A stretch of 64,000 nt of DNA, taken from contig NZ_VEBF01000001.1 of assembly GCF_007676705.1 (NCBI RefSeq), forward strand, positions 806,001 to 870,000. Reading direction: 5' to 3'. Source of the stretch: Paenibacillus xylanexedens. Its GTDB lineage: Bacteria > Bacillota > Bacilli > Paenibacillales > Paenibacillaceae. Positions 8,134-18,337 of this stretch are shown piece by piece (positions within the stretch are counted from its first letter, which is position 1; each line of letters starts with the position of its first letter). The notes under the pieces were generated by a model. That model saw only the letters and a list, made by a program, of their open reading frames with translations. It made no database searches and was not told the DNA's origin. Made by a program: the position numbers and the translations under genes.

Positions 8134-11100
8134 TCAGGCAATTACAGCTTCCTCATCTTCCAGTTTAACCGAAACGAGCTTGGATACTCCGCCCTCTTCC
8201 ATGGTAACACCGTACAGCACATCTGCTTCTTCCATTGTACCTTTACGATGGGTAACGACGATGAACTGGGTTTGTTCGGAAAACTCACGTAAATACTGGG
8301 CAAAACGTACCACGTTGGCTTCGTCCAAAGCTGCCTCAACTTCATCCAGTACACAGAATGGTACAGGTTTGACATGCAGAATAGCAAATAATAAAGCCAT
8401 CGCTGTCAAAGCCCGCTCCCCGCCGGATAAGAGTTGCAGGTTTTGCAGTTTCTTGCCTGGTGGCTGAGCCACAATATCTATCCCCGTGTCGAGCAAACGT
8501 TCAGGGTCCATTAGAACAAGGTCAGCACGTCCCCCGCCAAATAACTTGGTAAACACGGTACCGAACTCACGGCGGATCGCATCAAACGTGATCTTGAATC
8601 GCTTCGCCATCTCGTCTTCCATTTCCCGAATAACCTGATACAACGTTGTTTTAGCTTCCACCAGGTCATTCTTCTGTTCACTCAGGAATACATAACGTTC
8701 ATTGACCCGCTGGTACTCTTCAATCGCTCCCAGGTTAACCTCACCCAGAGCAGATATGCTGCGCTTCAGCTTCTGTACCTCTGCCTGTGTCTGTTCCACA
8801 TCTTCCGGCACAGGATAACGCTCTTTGGCCAGTTCATAGCCCAGTTCGTATTCATCCGTCAGCTTCCGCAGTATATTTTCCAGCTCAACGTCCAGCCGGT
8901 TCACAGAAATTTCTGTTTGTCGCATCTGCTCTTCCACAGCTTTCAATTGTGTGCGCTGTTCCTTCGTTTCGCTCTCGGCCAGTTCAAGCTTCTTCGATAA
9001 CTCAGTTCGGGCAGCACGTTTGAAGTCCAGCTCCTGGGAAGCCTCCGCTTTTTTCAGCTTGTACTGGTTCAGATCTTCAATCTGTTTGACACTCTCAGTC
9101 TGCGTTTTCTTAAGATCTGCTTCCATCGAAGCCAGCAACGTGCGATTCTGACGAAGATCTTTTACCAGCGACTCCACTTCCCGCTCCAAACGTCGCAATT
9201 GTTCCCCATTAGAGAATCGCTCCTGATCGAGCTTGCCTTCCCGTACTTTCAATTCGGTGAGTTGGCTCTGCAATTCTTCTTTCGCGGATTCATTCGCTTT
9301 ACGAGCAAACTCAGCTGCATGAATGGCACGATGAGTCGCTTTCTCTTCCTCTTCAAGCTGCTCCAACTTCTTCACAGCAACGATGCGAGCCGTATCCAAC
9401 TCTTTGATCTCTTCGGTAAATCCGCTCTTCTCCTGTCCGGCAACAGCAACCTGTTCCAGCACGTGGCGAAGCTCATGCTCTACCTGCTTCATCTCCATCG
9501 AAGCCTGTTGTTCCGCATTTCGGGTATCGTCACCAGACTGACGAAGCTCGTCCAGTTTGTCCTGACACTGTTCCAGTTGAACTTTTACATCATCTACACT
9601 GCGATGCAGTTTCACGATCTGATTTTCCGTATCCAAAATATCCTGGTCGAGCTGGTCCAGCTGCCGTTTCCGACTGAGCAGGCTCACATTTTTCTTATGC
9701 TGGCTACCACCCGTCATGGAACCACCCGCATTGACCACGTCGCCTTCAAGTGTCACGACCCGGAACCGATACTGACAGCGAGCCGCAATTTTATTGGCGA
9801 CCTCTAGGGTTTCAGCAATAATAACGTTACCGAGCAAACTGCCAATGATTGAAGCATACTTGGATTCGAATTGTACGAGATCAGCACCAATTCCTACAAA
9901 GCCCTCCATGCCTTCGATCATGGAACGTTCAGCTGCCCCAACAGCACGTGGACGAATGACATCCAGAGGCAGGAACGTTGCACGCCCTAATTGACGTTGC
10001 TTCAGAAAAGCGATCGCCTGTCTGGAAACTGATTCATTTTCCATGACCACATGCTGCAAGGATGCACCCATCGCTGTCTCTACGGCAAGTTCGATCTTCT
10101 CTGGAACTTTGACGAGCTCAGCTACGGCTCCATGAACACCGTGTAGTGTGCCTTTGCGTGAAGCCTTGAGAACCTCTTTGACACCCAGCATGAATCCGTC
10201 AAAATCATCCTGCATCTCTTTCATCGTATCGCGGCGGGAGACCTGAGCTTCACGCTTCTGTTCCCATTTACGGACTGTGCCCCGACTTTCTTCCAACAGC
10301 TTCTGCAGCGACTGGAGTCGTTCGCTTTCCGTAATATAACCACCACGTAGATCACTTATTTCTTTGCCCAAACGAACAACTTTTTTCTCAATGTCCGCTT
10401 TGCGACTTTCCAGTGACTCTTTCTGATCTTCCCATTTGCCCGATTCCTCAGCCGCACGATTCATTCTGCGCTCCAACGTTTCTTTTTGTTGGTCCACGTA
10501 ACGAATTTCATTTCGTGTCTGAGCCATCTGATTCATTAGTTCCAGCAAGTTGCCTTTGAGGCTTTCTTCTTGCTGTTGACTAATGCCACCTGTGACACCT
10601 ATGAGTTTGGCTTCTTCCTGAGACAGCTGGTTTCTCACATCACTCAGTTCATGCTCAAGTTTGCCAAACTTCTCACGCAGTGCAAGCAACTCGGTTTCCC
10701 GTTCGCGATGTCTCTCTTCACTGGCGGCAAGCGTTACTTTGAGCTGCTCCTGATTCGTTTGCAGATGGTGTGAGCGCTCCTTGAGCAACTCCCCAAGCCC
10801 TTCGCTTTTCTCCGTCGCTTCACTAAATTGTAATAAAGCAGCTTGCAGTTGCTCTGTCTCTGTTTCCAGGATACGCAGCGCATTCCGATCATTTTCCAGC
10901 TTGGCATCATGCGTAGAAACAATCGCTGCGAGTCCAACCTCTTCCTGTTTTAGCGATTGCAGTCGCTCATTCGCCTTGCTCCAGGACGCATGAATCTGTT
11001 CGATCTGATACACATACATCGAGATCTCCTGCGATTTGAGCTGTGAACGAAGTTCCTTATAGTGGATCGCTTTCTCCGATTGTTCCTTTAAGGGACCAAT

Positions 11101-11703
11101 CTGATCTTCCAGCTCGGTCACGAGATCATGAATACGCAGTAAATTCTGTTCTGTCTCATCCAGTTTGCGCGTAGCATCCCGTTTGCGGGATTTATATTTA
11201 ACGATACCTGAAGCTTCTTCAAAAATGCCCCTGCGATCCTCTGAACGGGTACTCAGAATTTCTTCGATTCGACCCTGTCCAATAATCGAGTAGGCTTCTT
11301 TACCAATGCCGGTATCCATAAACAACTCCGTTATATCCTTCAAACGACAAGATTGTTTGTTGATAAAATATTCACTATCTCCACTGCGATGTACACGACG
11401 AGTCACCGTCACTTCACCAAAATCCAATGCAAGCGCATGATCTTCGTTATCAAGCGTTAACGAAACTTCACCGAAATTGACGGCCTTCCGTGCGTCACTG
11501 CCTGCAAAGATGATATCTTCCATCTTGCCACCACGCAGCGACTTGGCACTTTGTTCCCCCAGAACCCAGCGAATCCCGTCCGATATATTACTCTTTCCAC
11601 TTCCGTTCGGACCTACAACAGCCGTAATGCCACGAACGAATTCCATCTCCGTTTTGTCGGCGAATGACTTGAATCCACCCAATTCAATCCGTTTTAAAAA
11701 CAT
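8134..11703 (-). CDS. smc: Chromosome condensation ATPase SMC
   Basis: About 1189 residues, full SMC length. Walker A GPNGSGKSN is at residues 31-39. Coiled coil (about 165-500), the hinge (about 510-670, with GSMTGGSQHKKN at its end) and a second coiled coil follow. The C-terminal head carries the signature LLSGGERALTAMAL and Walker B VLDEVEAALDEANV. With ScpA/ScpB it loads at parS sites and extrudes DNA loops. The start at MFLKRIELGGFKSFAD matches the family; a GGAGGTGA site lies 11 bases upstream. A TTG nine codons further up is less likely. Confidence 0.97.
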   Translation of the reverse strand: MFLKRIELGGFKSFADKTEMEFVRGITAVVGPNGSGKSNISDGIRWVLGEQSAKSLRGGKMEDIIFAGSDARKAVNFGEVSLTLDNEDHALALDFGEVTVTRRVHRSGDSEYFINKQSCRLKDITELFMDTGIGKEAYSIIGQGRIEEILSTRSEDRRGIFEEASGIVKYKSRKRDATRKLDETEQNLLRIHDLVTELEDQIGPLKEQSEKAIHYKELRSQLKSQEISMYVYQIEQIHASWSKANERLQSLKQEEVGLAAIVSTHDAKLENDRNALRILETETEQLQAALLQFSEATEKSEGLGELLKERSHHLQTNQEQLKVTLAASEERHRERETELLALREKFGKLEHELSDVRNQLSQEEAKLIGVTGGISQQQEESLKGNLLELMNQMAQTRNEIRYVDQQKETLERRMNRAAEESGKWEDQKESLESRKADIEKKVVRLGKEISDLRGGYITESERLQSLQKLLEESRGTVRKWEQKREAQVSRRDTMKEMQDDFDGFMLGVKEVLKASRKGTLHGVHGAVAELVKVPEKIELAVETAMGASLQHVVMENESVSRQAIAFLKQRQLGRATFLPLDVIRPRAVGAAERSMIEGMEGFVGIGADLVQFESKYASIIGSLLGNVIIAETLEVANKIAARCQYRFRVVTLEGDVVNAGGSMTGGSQHKKNVSLLSRKRQLDQLDQDILDTENQIVKLHRSVDDVKVQLEQCQDKLDELRQSGDDTRNAEQQASMEMKQVEHELRHVLEQVAVAGQEKSGFTEEIKELDTARIVAVKKLEQLEEEEKATHRAIHAAEFARKANESAKEELQSQLTELKVREGKLDQERFSNGEQLRRLEREVESLVKDLRQNRTLLASMEADLKKTQTESVKQIEDLNQYKLKKAEASQELDFKRAARTELSKKLELAESETKEQRTQLKAVEEQMRQTEISVNRLDVELENILRKLTDEYELGYELAKERYPVPEDVEQTQAEVQKLKRSISALGEVNLGAIEEYQRVNERYVFLSEQKNDLVEAKTTLYQVIREMEDEMAKRFKITFDAIRREFGTVFTKLFGGGRADLVLMDPERLLDTGIDIVAQPPGKKLQNLQLLSGGERALTAMALLFAILHVKPVPFCVLDEVEAALDEANVVRFAQYLREFSEQTQFIVVTHRKGTMEEADVLYGVTMEEGGVSKLVSVKLEDEEAVIA

Positions 11704-11982
11704 AGGGTTTCTCGTCACCTCCTCTTGCAAATTTCAAGTATTGCATTCAAGCGCCTAAATAAATTGAACAATTGTCATTACACATGATCACTCCAATTGC
11801 AGTACCATCCTCCGATCGCTCTTATCCCCAGATTTTCTTGATTCCCTTATCCAAGGGGAAAATCCGTTGATAAATGCGCACGCTTTGCTTCTTCAGATTG
11901 GTTCTGCACTCTTCGTTTTGTGTAAAATAAGGTTCAACTTATTTAGTTAACGATCAGGTCACCTTCTCCTGAACCTCTTTAC
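11704..11982. other. smc upstream gap without a gene
   Basis: AT-rich spacer between the rnc terminator and smc. It must hold the smc promoter, since the rnc transcript ends just upstream, but no convincing -35/-10 pair could be picked on the minus strand. No coding frame or repeat is credible here. Confidence 0.5.
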
Positions 11983-12054
11983 AAAAAAAAGAGCAAAAAG
12001 CAGTCCGGCCGATTACTTCCGCCGGGGCGGACCCGCGGGCTGCTCTTTGCTCTT
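11983..12054 (-). terminator. Terminator after the fab-rnc operon
   Basis: A long GC-rich stem. AAGAGCAAAAAGCAG pairs with CTGCTCTTTGCTCTT with one mismatch, and a further GC-rich hairpin lies inside. It is followed by eight T residues on the minus strand. It marks the end of the fapR-to-rnc unit. Confidence 0.9.
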
Positions 12055-12081
12055 CGTTTGTCTATGCGCTATCGGTTAAGC

Positions 12082-12780
12082 TCAGGCTTCCGGAAGTTTC
12101 AGTCGATCAAGTGCTGCAGATGCAGCCTGTTGTTCCGCTTCCTTTTTGGAACGCCCTGTACCTCTGCCAAGCCGTTCTTGACCCATATGGACCTCTGAGA
12201 CAAACTCACGTTCATGGGCAGGTCCCCGTTCCTCAACGATACGGTATTCCAAAGCTCCCATATTGTGATGCTGAGTGAGTTCCTGCAGTTCCGTTTTATA
12301 ATCGCTCATTTGCAGCTTGCTGCCCAAAACAATTAACGGAAAGACATGCTGGTCGAGAAAAGTCCGGACAGGCGCAAGCCCCTGATCCAGATACAATGCA
12401 CCAATGAAAGATTCAAACACATCCGCAAGCAGAGCCGGCCGTGTCCGTCCTCCAGTCAGTTCCTCACCTTTACCAAGAAGTACATACTGCCCAAAACCCA
12501 ACGCTTCAGCAAATTTGACGAGGGAAGGCTCACAGACAATGGATGCCCGCAGCTTAGTTAATTCACCTTCCGGACGGTTAGGATACAAATGATACAAGTA
12601 TTCCGATACAGTCAGTTCCAGCACGGCATCGCCCAGAAACTCCAGACGCTCGTTGTCCTGATGCTGACTGAACCGGTGTTCGTTTACATAAGAAGCATGG
12701 GTAAACGCTTGTTTTAAAAGCTGCCTGTTGTCAAATTTGATTTGAAGTTTGTGTTGTAACTGCTTCAGATCTTCACTCAA
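12082..12780 (-). CDS. rnc: Ribonuclease III
   Basis: 232 residues with an RNase III catalytic domain and the signature [21 protein letters not shown], which contributes the metal-binding Glu and Asp. A C-terminal dsRBD (about 155-230) ends in [18 protein letters not shown]. It cuts double-stranded RNA, including rRNA precursors. The start is taken as TTG (LSEDLKQLQ), 13 bases after the fabF stop and eight bases past AAGGGG. Earlier in-frame ATGs lie inside fabF. Confidence 0.94.
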   Translation of the reverse strand: MSEDLKQLQHKLQIKFDNRQLLKQAFTHASYVNEHRFSQHQDNERLEFLGDAVLELTVSEYLYHLYPNRPEGELTKLRASIVCEPSLVKFAEALGFGQYVLLGKGEELTGGRTRPALLADVFESFIGALYLDQGLAPVRTFLDQHVFPLIVLGSKLQMSDYKTELQELTQHHNMGALEYRIVEERGPAHEREFVSEVHMGQERLGRGTGRSKKEAEQQAASAALDRLKLPEA

Positions 12781-12793
12781 ACGAACTAGCCCC

Positions 12794-14032
12794 TTATGCT
12801 TCAAATTTTTTGAGAATAATGGTGGCATTGTGACCGCCGAATCCAAATGAATTGGACATGGCAATATTAACTTTGGTTTGACGTGGAACATTTGGTACAT
12901 AATCCAGATCACATTCAGGATCCTGATTTTCCAGGTTGATCGTTGGAGCCAGTGTCTGATGTGTCAGTGACAATCCGCAGATAACCGCTTCTACACCACC
13001 AGCAGCGCCGAGCATGTGGCCCGTCATAGATTTAGTAGAACTTACTGCGAGCTTGTACGCATGATCACCAAACGCCTTTTTGATCGCAAGCGTTTCAGAT
13101 CTGTCGCCTACAGGCGTCGAAGTTCCGTGTGCATTGATGTAATCCACTTCTTCAGGCTCAATGCCCGCATTGCGAAGTGCCATCTTCATGCAACGTGCTG
13201 CTCCGTCCGGATCTGGTTCTGTCATATGATGTGCATCGCCAGTCAGACCATAACCGATCACTTCGCCATAGATACGTGCACCACGTTTTTGAGCATGCTC
13301 CAGGGATTCCAGAATCAGAACGCCAGCGCCTTCGCCCATAACAAAACCATCACGTCCCGTATCAAAAGGACGACTCGACTTCGCAGGATCATCATTACGT
13401 GTAGACATTGCGCGCATAGCACAGAACCCTGCAAGACCTGTTGGTCTGATTGTTGCTTCCGCACCACCACAGATCATGGCATCTGCATCACCATTGGCAA
13501 TCAGCTTGAAGGAATCTCCGATGGAGTGTGTACCTGTTGCACAAGCGGTAACAACGTTAATGTTAGGCCCTTTGGCACCAAGAGAAATAGACATTTGGCC
13601 TGAAGCCATGTTGGAGATCATCATGGGAATGAAGAATGGGCTTACGCGTTTTGGACCTTTTTGCAGCAATGCATTATGTTGGTCCTCCCACGTACCCAAT
13701 CCACCAATACCTGATCCAATGGATACACCGAAGCGCTCTGCATCAATGTTCTCGTTGATTTTGAGACCACTGTCTTCAACAGCTTTGAAACCAGCTGCCA
13801 CAGCGAACTGAACAAAACGGTCCATTTTACGAGCATCTTTGCGATCCATGTATTCTTCCGGGTTGAAATCCTTGATCTCGGCTGCAATCTGTGTCGTATA
13901 TTCACTCACATCGAATGCTTCAATCTGAGAGATTCCGGACTTTCCTGCCATTAAACTGCCCCAGAACGTTTCCAAATCTTTTCCGAGCGATGTCATTACG
14001 CCCATTCCGGTAATTACTACTCTTTGTTTCAA
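12794..14032 (-). CDS. fabF: Beta-ketoacyl-ACP synthase II
   Basis: 412-residue thiolase-fold condensing enzyme that elongates acyl-ACP with malonyl-ACP. The Cys-His-His triad is visible: Cys in [14 protein letters not shown], His in [11 protein letters not shown], and His in [15 protein letters not shown]. The start [17 protein letters not shown] is typical. It follows acpP after 180 bases and precedes rnc. This fully linked fabH-D-G-acpP-fabF cluster differs from B. subtilis, where fabHA-fabF lie elsewhere. Confidence 0.97.
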   Translation of the reverse strand: MKQRVVITGMGVMTSLGKDLETFWGSLMAGKSGISQIEAFDVSEYTTQIAAEIKDFNPEEYMDRKDARKMDRFVQFAVAAGFKAVEDSGLKINENIDAERFGVSIGSGIGGLGTWEDQHNALLQKGPKRVSPFFIPMMISNMASGQMSISLGAKGPNINVVTACATGTHSIGDSFKLIANGDADAMICGGAEATIRPTGLAGFCAMRAMSTRNDDPAKSSRPFDTGRDGFVMGEGAGVLILESLEHAQKRGARIYGEVIGYGLTGDAHHMTEPDPDGAARCMKMALRNAGIEPEEVDYINAHGTSTPVGDRSETLAIKKAFGDHAYKLAVSSTKSMTGHMLGAAGGVEAVICGLSLTHQTLAPTINLENQDPECDLDYVPNVPRQTKVNIAMSNSFGFGGHNATIILKKFEA

Positions 14033-14171
14033 ACCGACTCACCTCTATATCGACTGCATTACGCAAGTATTTTGTGGGAATATCCGCAAACAGGCATCTA
14101 GGCAACCAAGATCGGAAAACCTGCTTAACTAGAGCTGCTTGCGGAATGAGAAAAACCAATGAATGATGAGA

Positions 14172-14203
14172 AGTCCCGCCTGTTCGAAAACATGTGCGGG
14201 ACT
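14172..14203 (-). promoter_or_regulatory. Hairpin between acpP and fabF
   Basis: AGTCCCGC/GCGGGACT with a 16-base loop lies just after the acpP stop, with only a weak T-rich tail on the minus strand. It probably acts as a partial terminator or 3' stabiliser, giving more acpP than fabF mRNA. Confidence 0.5.
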
Positions 14204-14212
14204 AAAATGACT

Positions 14213-14446
14213 TTAGGTATGAGATTGTATGTAGTTTACAACTTCACCTACGGTCGTGATTTTTTCTGCATCTTCATCAGAGATTTCCAAATCAAATTCA
14301 TCTTCCAATTCCATGACCAATTCCACTACATCCAAAGAATCAGCACCCAAATCTTCTTTGAAAGATGCTTCAAGTGTAACTTCAGCTTCGTCTGCGCCCA
14401 AGCGGTCGACGACGATGCGTTTTACACGCTCCAATACATCGGACAT
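14213..14446 (-). CDS. acpP: Acyl carrier protein
   Basis: 77-residue acidic four-helix carrier protein. Ser in [13 protein letters not shown] (about residue 37) takes the 4'-phosphopantetheine arm that carries growing acyl chains. The ATG at 14446 (MSDVLERVK) has AAGGAGGTGAA eight bases upstream; a GTG three codons earlier overlaps that site and is rejected. It is flanked by hairpins on both sides, fitting the need for far more ACP than enzymes. Confidence 0.97.
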   Translation of the reverse strand: MSDVLERVKRIVVDRLGADEAEVTLEASFKEDLGADSLDVVELVMELEDEFDLEISDEDAEKITTVGEVVNYIQSHT

Positions 14447-14518
14447 CCGGTTCACCTCCTTCTTTGGTATTATACGAGAATCGCAGGCAAAATGCCATAG
14501 AAGACATATGCGGCTCCC

Positions 14519-14540
14519 GGCCGGGGAACCCGGCCTTTTT
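14519..14540 (+). terminator. Plus-strand terminator-like hairpin in fabG-acpP gap
   Basis: GGCCGGG-GAA-CCCGGCC followed by five T residues on the plus strand, opposite to the operon. On the minus strand it is a strong hairpin without a T-run. It may block antisense transcription or separate acpP mRNA from fabG mRNA. Confidence 0.5.
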
Positions 14541-14598
14541 CCGGCATTTCGGATCGTCCAGCGCCTGTTCCCCGACTATTGTTCAAGTCTGGGAAGAA

Positions 14599-15348
14599 TT
14601 ACATGTACATGCCACCATCGACATGCAGCGTCTGCCCTGTCATATAAGATGAAGCCTGTGAAGCCAGGAAAGTGACTACACCGGCAATTTCATCCGGCTG
14701 ACCCAAACGGGACAACGGAATACCACTCAGCATACCGTCCACCAGCTCCTGAGACAACTCTTTTGTCATATCCGTCTCGATGAAACCTGGTGCAACACAG
14801 TTGACTGTGATTCCGCGGGAAGCCAGTTCACGAGCGGATGCCTTCGTTAGACCAATCACTCCTGCCTTGGCAGCAACATAGTTTGCTTGTCCAGCATTGC
14901 CAAGCACACCTACAACCGAGGAGATATTGATAATTCTTCCCGACCGTTGTTTCATCATTGGACGTGTAACCGCCTTAAGGCAGTTAAACACACCTTTGAG
15001 ATTGGTTTCAATAACCTGATCGAATTCTTCCTCTTTCATACGCATGATCAGATTGTCACGGGTAATCCCGGCATTGTTCACCAGAATATCAACATTGCCC
15101 CATGCTTCGAGTGTAGCTTTGACCATTTGTTCAGCTTCATCCATCAGGCCAACATTGGCTTGGAGCGTAATTGCCTTGACTCCTTTGGCACGAATCGCTT
15201 CCGCCACTTCCTCAGCTGCCGCTTGACTCCCCGCATAATTCACAGCTACGTTCGCTCCAGCCTCAGCCAGTGCCAGTGCAATACTGCGCCCAATGCCCCG
15301 GGAAGCCCCGGTAACGAGTGCATTTTTACCTTCTAATGGTTTAGACAT
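14599..15348 (-). CDS. fabG: 3-oxoacyl-ACP reductase
   Basis: 249-residue short-chain dehydrogenase. It has the NADPH-binding GASRGIG near residue 14, NNAG, the active-site Ser in INISSVVG, and YxxxK in YVAAKAG. It reduces beta-ketoacyl-ACP in each elongation cycle. ATG 15348 (MSKPLEGK) follows AAAGGAGG by seven bases; the upstream in-frame ATG overlaps the site. It lies 37 bases after fabD. Confidence 0.97.
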   Translation of the reverse strand: MSKPLEGKNALVTGASRGIGRSIALALAEAGANVAVNYAGSQAAAEEVAEAIRAKGVKAITLQANVGLMDEAEQMVKATLEAWGNVDILVNNAGITRDNLIMRMKEEEFDQVIETNLKGVFNCLKAVTRPMMKQRSGRIINISSVVGVLGNAGQANYVAAKAGVIGLTKASARELASRGITVNCVAPGFIETDMTKELSQELVDGMLSGIPLSRLGQPDEIAGVVTFLASQASSYMTGQTLHVDGGMYM

Positions 15349-15385
15349 AATCATTCCTCCTTTCCCCAAATCTAATCCCTGCTAA

Positions 15386-16318
15386 TCACTTCAACGCACT
15401 TGCCGTTGCTTCGAGCGTTTCAAGACTGTTCACATTGTACAGTTTTACGGTTTTATCTGTTTTTTTAATCAAACCGGTCAAGACACTGCCAGATCCAATC
15501 TCGATGAACGTATCCACGCCTTGCTCAATAAGCCATGTCACACTGTCTTCCCATAATACAGGAGAATAGACCTGAGCTGTCAACAAATCCTGAACTTGTC
15601 CATTCTCTGCAGATCTTGCAGTCACATTAGCGACTACAGGGACCGCTGCCGGTGAGAACGTGACGGTTTTCAGTTTCTCTTCCAGCTTCTCAGCTGCACC
15701 CTTCATCAATGAAGAGTGGAAAGGTCCACTCACTTCAAGTAGAATGGCGCGTTTGCCGCCCGCTTCTTTCACTCGTTCCGCGACAGCAGCTACGCCTTCC
15801 TTCACACCGGAAACGACGATTTGTCCCGGACAATTAATGTTGGCAAGTTCAACCGCATGACCACTTTCAGATACGTCACGGCAAAGCACCCCCAGCGCTT
15901 CCCGATCCGCACCCAACACAGCAGCCATCGCTCCTTGTCCACCCGGTACTGCCTGTTCCATATACTGACCACGCGCCCGCACAGTGCTCACTGCGTCAGC
16001 AAATGAAAGAACACCCGCTGCCACCAGTGCACTGTATTCTCCCAGACTGTGTCCAGCCGTATAGTCAGGCTGAATTCCTTTTTCTTTGAAAGCTTCAAGC
16101 AAGGCAATACTTGCTGTCAACAGAGCCGGTTGTGTATTTGATGTCTGTTTCAACTCGGTCTCCGGTCCTTCAAATATTAGGCTGCTCAGCGAGAAACCCA
16201 GCGCTTCATCTGCTGTGCGAAAAATCTCGGTTGCCGCAGGCACGGACTCATACGCGTCCTTGGCCATGCCTACAGCCTGTGATCCCTGTCCGGGAAATAC
16301 AAATGCTATCTTACCCAT
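15386..16318 (-). CDS. fabD: Malonyl-CoA:ACP transacylase
   Basis: 310 residues. The N-terminus MGKIAFVFPGQGSQ and nucleophile Ser in GHSLGEYSALVAAG (about residue 91) are diagnostic, and a His in the GPFHSSLM segment completes the dyad. It loads malonyl groups onto ACP. The start at 16318 has GGGAGATG upstream; earlier in-frame starts are too close to the site or inside the fabH end region. It is 25 bases after fabH. Confidence 0.96.
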   Translation of the reverse strand: MGKIAFVFPGQGSQAVGMAKDAYESVPAATEIFRTADEALGFSLSSLIFEGPETELKQTSNTQPALLTASIALLEAFKEKGIQPDYTAGHSLGEYSALVAAGVLSFADAVSTVRARGQYMEQAVPGGQGAMAAVLGADREALGVLCRDVSESGHAVELANINCPGQIVVSGVKEGVAAVAERVKEAGGKRAILLEVSGPFHSSLMKGAAEKLEEKLKTVTFSPAAVPVVANVTARSAENGQVQDLLTAQVYSPVLWEDSVTWLIEQGVDTFIEIGSGSVLTGLIKKTDKTVKLYNVNSLETLEATASALK

Positions 16319-16343
16319 TTCATTCATCTCCCAGCTGTCAATT

Positions 16344-17333
16344 TTACCAAACGAGTACGGATGCACCCCATGTCAGACCGCCACCGAATCCAACCATCAG
16401 GACGGTATCTCCGGCTTTCATGCGACCTTCCTCTGCTGCTTCAACCAGAGCAAGCGGAATCGAAGCTGCCGATGTGTTTGCATACTTGTCCACGTTAACA
16501 ACAACTTTCTCTTCAGGAAGTTCAAGTCGTTGCATCGCAGATTGAATAATCCGAATATTCGCTTGGTGAGGAACAAACAGATCCACATCTGTGCGCTCCA
16601 TACCAGCCTTGCGCAATACCTCAATCGTAGCCGTTCCCATAACACGCACCGCAAATTTGAATACTTCACGACCATTCATGTAGATGTAATGCTTTTTATT
16701 TTCAACGGTCTCTGCGGTAGCAGGCAAACGGGAACCGCCGCCTTCCATCTGAAGAAGACTACCGCCAGCACCTTCGGCGCCGAGATCGAATGCTTTGAAT
16801 CCGCGACCTTCCGGTACTTCACCAACCACCACTGCGCCTGCTCCATCACCAAAGAGGACACATGTGTTACGGTCTGTATAATCCGTAATACGAGACAAGC
16901 AGTCCGCACCAATTACAAGTGCATTGTTGTACATCCCGCTCTGGATGAAGCTCGTAGCACTCGCCAAACCGTATACAAATCCGGAACATGCAGCCGACAA
17001 ATCGAATGCCGCCGCACCTTTTGCACCCAGTTTGTCCTGCAAGATACAGGCTGTCGATGGGAACGAAGAATCCGGGGTAATGGTTGCAACGATAATCAGA
17101 TCAAGATCACTGCCTGTCATTCCTGCAGATTCAAGGGCTTTAATAGCCGCTTCGTATGCTAGATCGGAAGTGGCCTGATCGGGTGCAGCGATATGACGCT
17201 CTTTGATTCCTGTACGACTGACGATCCACTCGTCATTGGTGTCGACCATTTTCTCCAGGTCACTATTCGTCAAAATTTTCTCAGGCACATATTTCCCTGT
17301 ACCAATAATCCCTACTGGGCGCAAATTATTCAT
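16344..17333 (-). CDS. fabH: Beta-ketoacyl-ACP synthase III
   Basis: 329 residues. The active-site Cys is in DLSAACSGFVYG (about 115), His in PHQANIRI and Asn in YANTSAAS. It starts each chain by condensing acyl-CoA with malonyl-ACP, and in Bacillales it accepts branched primers. ATG 17333 (MNNLRPVG) is chosen. A GTG four codons upstream (17345), overlapping the plsX stop as GTGA, is a real alternative and would couple translation to plsX. Confidence 0.95.
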   Translation of the reverse strand: MNNLRPVGIIGTGKYVPEKILTNSDLEKMVDTNDEWIVSRTGIKERHIAAPDQATSDLAYEAAIKALESAGMTGSDLDLIIVATITPDSSFPSTACILQDKLGAKGAAAFDLSAACSGFVYGLASATSFIQSGMYNNALVIGADCLSRITDYTDRNTCVLFGDGAGAVVVGEVPEGRGFKAFDLGAEGAGGSLLQMEGGGSRLPATAETVENKKHYIYMNGREVFKFAVRVMGTATIEVLRKAGMERTDVDLFVPHQANIRIIQSAMQRLELPEEKVVVNVDKYANTSAASIPLALVEAAEEGRMKAGDTVLMVGFGGGLTWGASVLVW

Positions 17334-17341
17334 GTCGTCAC

Positions 17342-18337
17342 TCACTTCCCGCTAATTTCCTTAGATATGCTCTCTACCAGCTGGTTCTGTACTGCAATCC
17401 GAGCTTGGCGTACAGCATTTTTGATGGCATTGCCATCAGCAGATCCATGACTTTTCACAACCAGTCTGCTCAAACCGAGGAGCGGTGCTCCGCCATGCTC
17501 CGTATAATCCAGCTTCCGTTTCAATCCACGCAGCTCAGGCATCAGTACAGCCGCAGCCAGTTTACTTTTGAGGGAAGACGAGAATTGTTCCTTAAGCAAG
17601 GCGAAAATGGCACCTGCTGTGCCTTCCAGCGATTTCAGCAGTATATTCCCTGCAAAACCGTCACATACAAGCACATCACAAGCACCCGTCAGCACATCAC
17701 GAGCCTCTACATTACCGACAAATCGAATTGGGAGTTGTTCCAGTAAAGGATACGCATGTTTGGTCAACTCATTTCCCTTACCTGGCTCTGTTCCTACATT
17801 GAGCAAGCCCACTCTTGGGGATTCTATGCCCTGTACTTTCTGCCGATACAAACTGCCCATTAGGGCATATTGTGCAAGATGCTCTGGTTTGGCATCCATA
17901 TTCGCTCCGAGATCAAGCGCAAGTACACCCACATCATCAATCGTTGGAATCATGGGCGCAAGCGCCGGACGTTCAATACCTTCCATGCGACCTACAACAA
18001 GCAAACCCGCTGTCATCAACGCTCCAGTATTGCCTGCAGAGATCATCGCATCCGCTTCGCCCTCTTTTAGCATGCGGCCTGCTACCACCATGGAGGCATC
18101 CTTCTTGCGACGCACCGCTCGTACCGGCTCATCATCCGAACCAATAACTTCGGAAGCATGCCGGACCGTCAGATTGGCAGGTCTCACACCTGACTGACTC
18201 AAAAGAGGTTCCAGCTTGGCTTCATCGCCGATCAGGATGATCTGTGTATCCGCCCATTCCGTGGCTGCGGCAATCGCACCTTCTACCGTTGATGCAGGTG
18301 CATTGTCGCCTCCCATGGCATCAATGACGATTTTCAT
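17342..18337 (-). CDS. plsX: Phosphate acyltransferase PlsX
   Basis: 331 residues. The start MKIVIDAMGGDNAP and internal SAGNTGALM, VGLLNVGTE and VCDGFAGNI motifs are typical. It converts acyl-ACP to acyl-phosphate for PlsY, tying fatty-acid synthesis to phospholipid synthesis. The ATG overlaps the fapR stop by four bases (ATGA), so it is translationally coupled to its own repressor. Confidence 0.96.
   Translation of the reverse strand: MKIVIDAMGGDNAPASTVEGAIAAATEWADTQIILIGDEAKLEPLLSQSGVRPANLTVRHASEVIGSDDEPVRAVRRKKDASMVVAGRMLKEGEADAMISAGNTGALMTAGLLVVGRMEGIERPALAPMIPTIDDVGVLALDLGANMDAKPEHLAQYALMGSLYRQKVQGIESPRVGLLNVGTEPGKGNELTKHAYPLLEQLPIRFVGNVEARDVLTGACDVLVCDGFAGNILLKSLEGTAGAIFALLKEQFSSSLKSKLAAAVLMPELRGLKRKLDYTEHGGAPLLGLSRLVVKSHGSADGNAIKNAVRQARIAVQNQLVESISKEISGK

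Noticed and set aside
16086-17162. A 358-codon plus-strand frame opposite fabD/fabH.
   Set aside because: Shadow of two well-supported fatty-acid genes; its composition is low-complexity Cys/His/Arg and there is no start signal.
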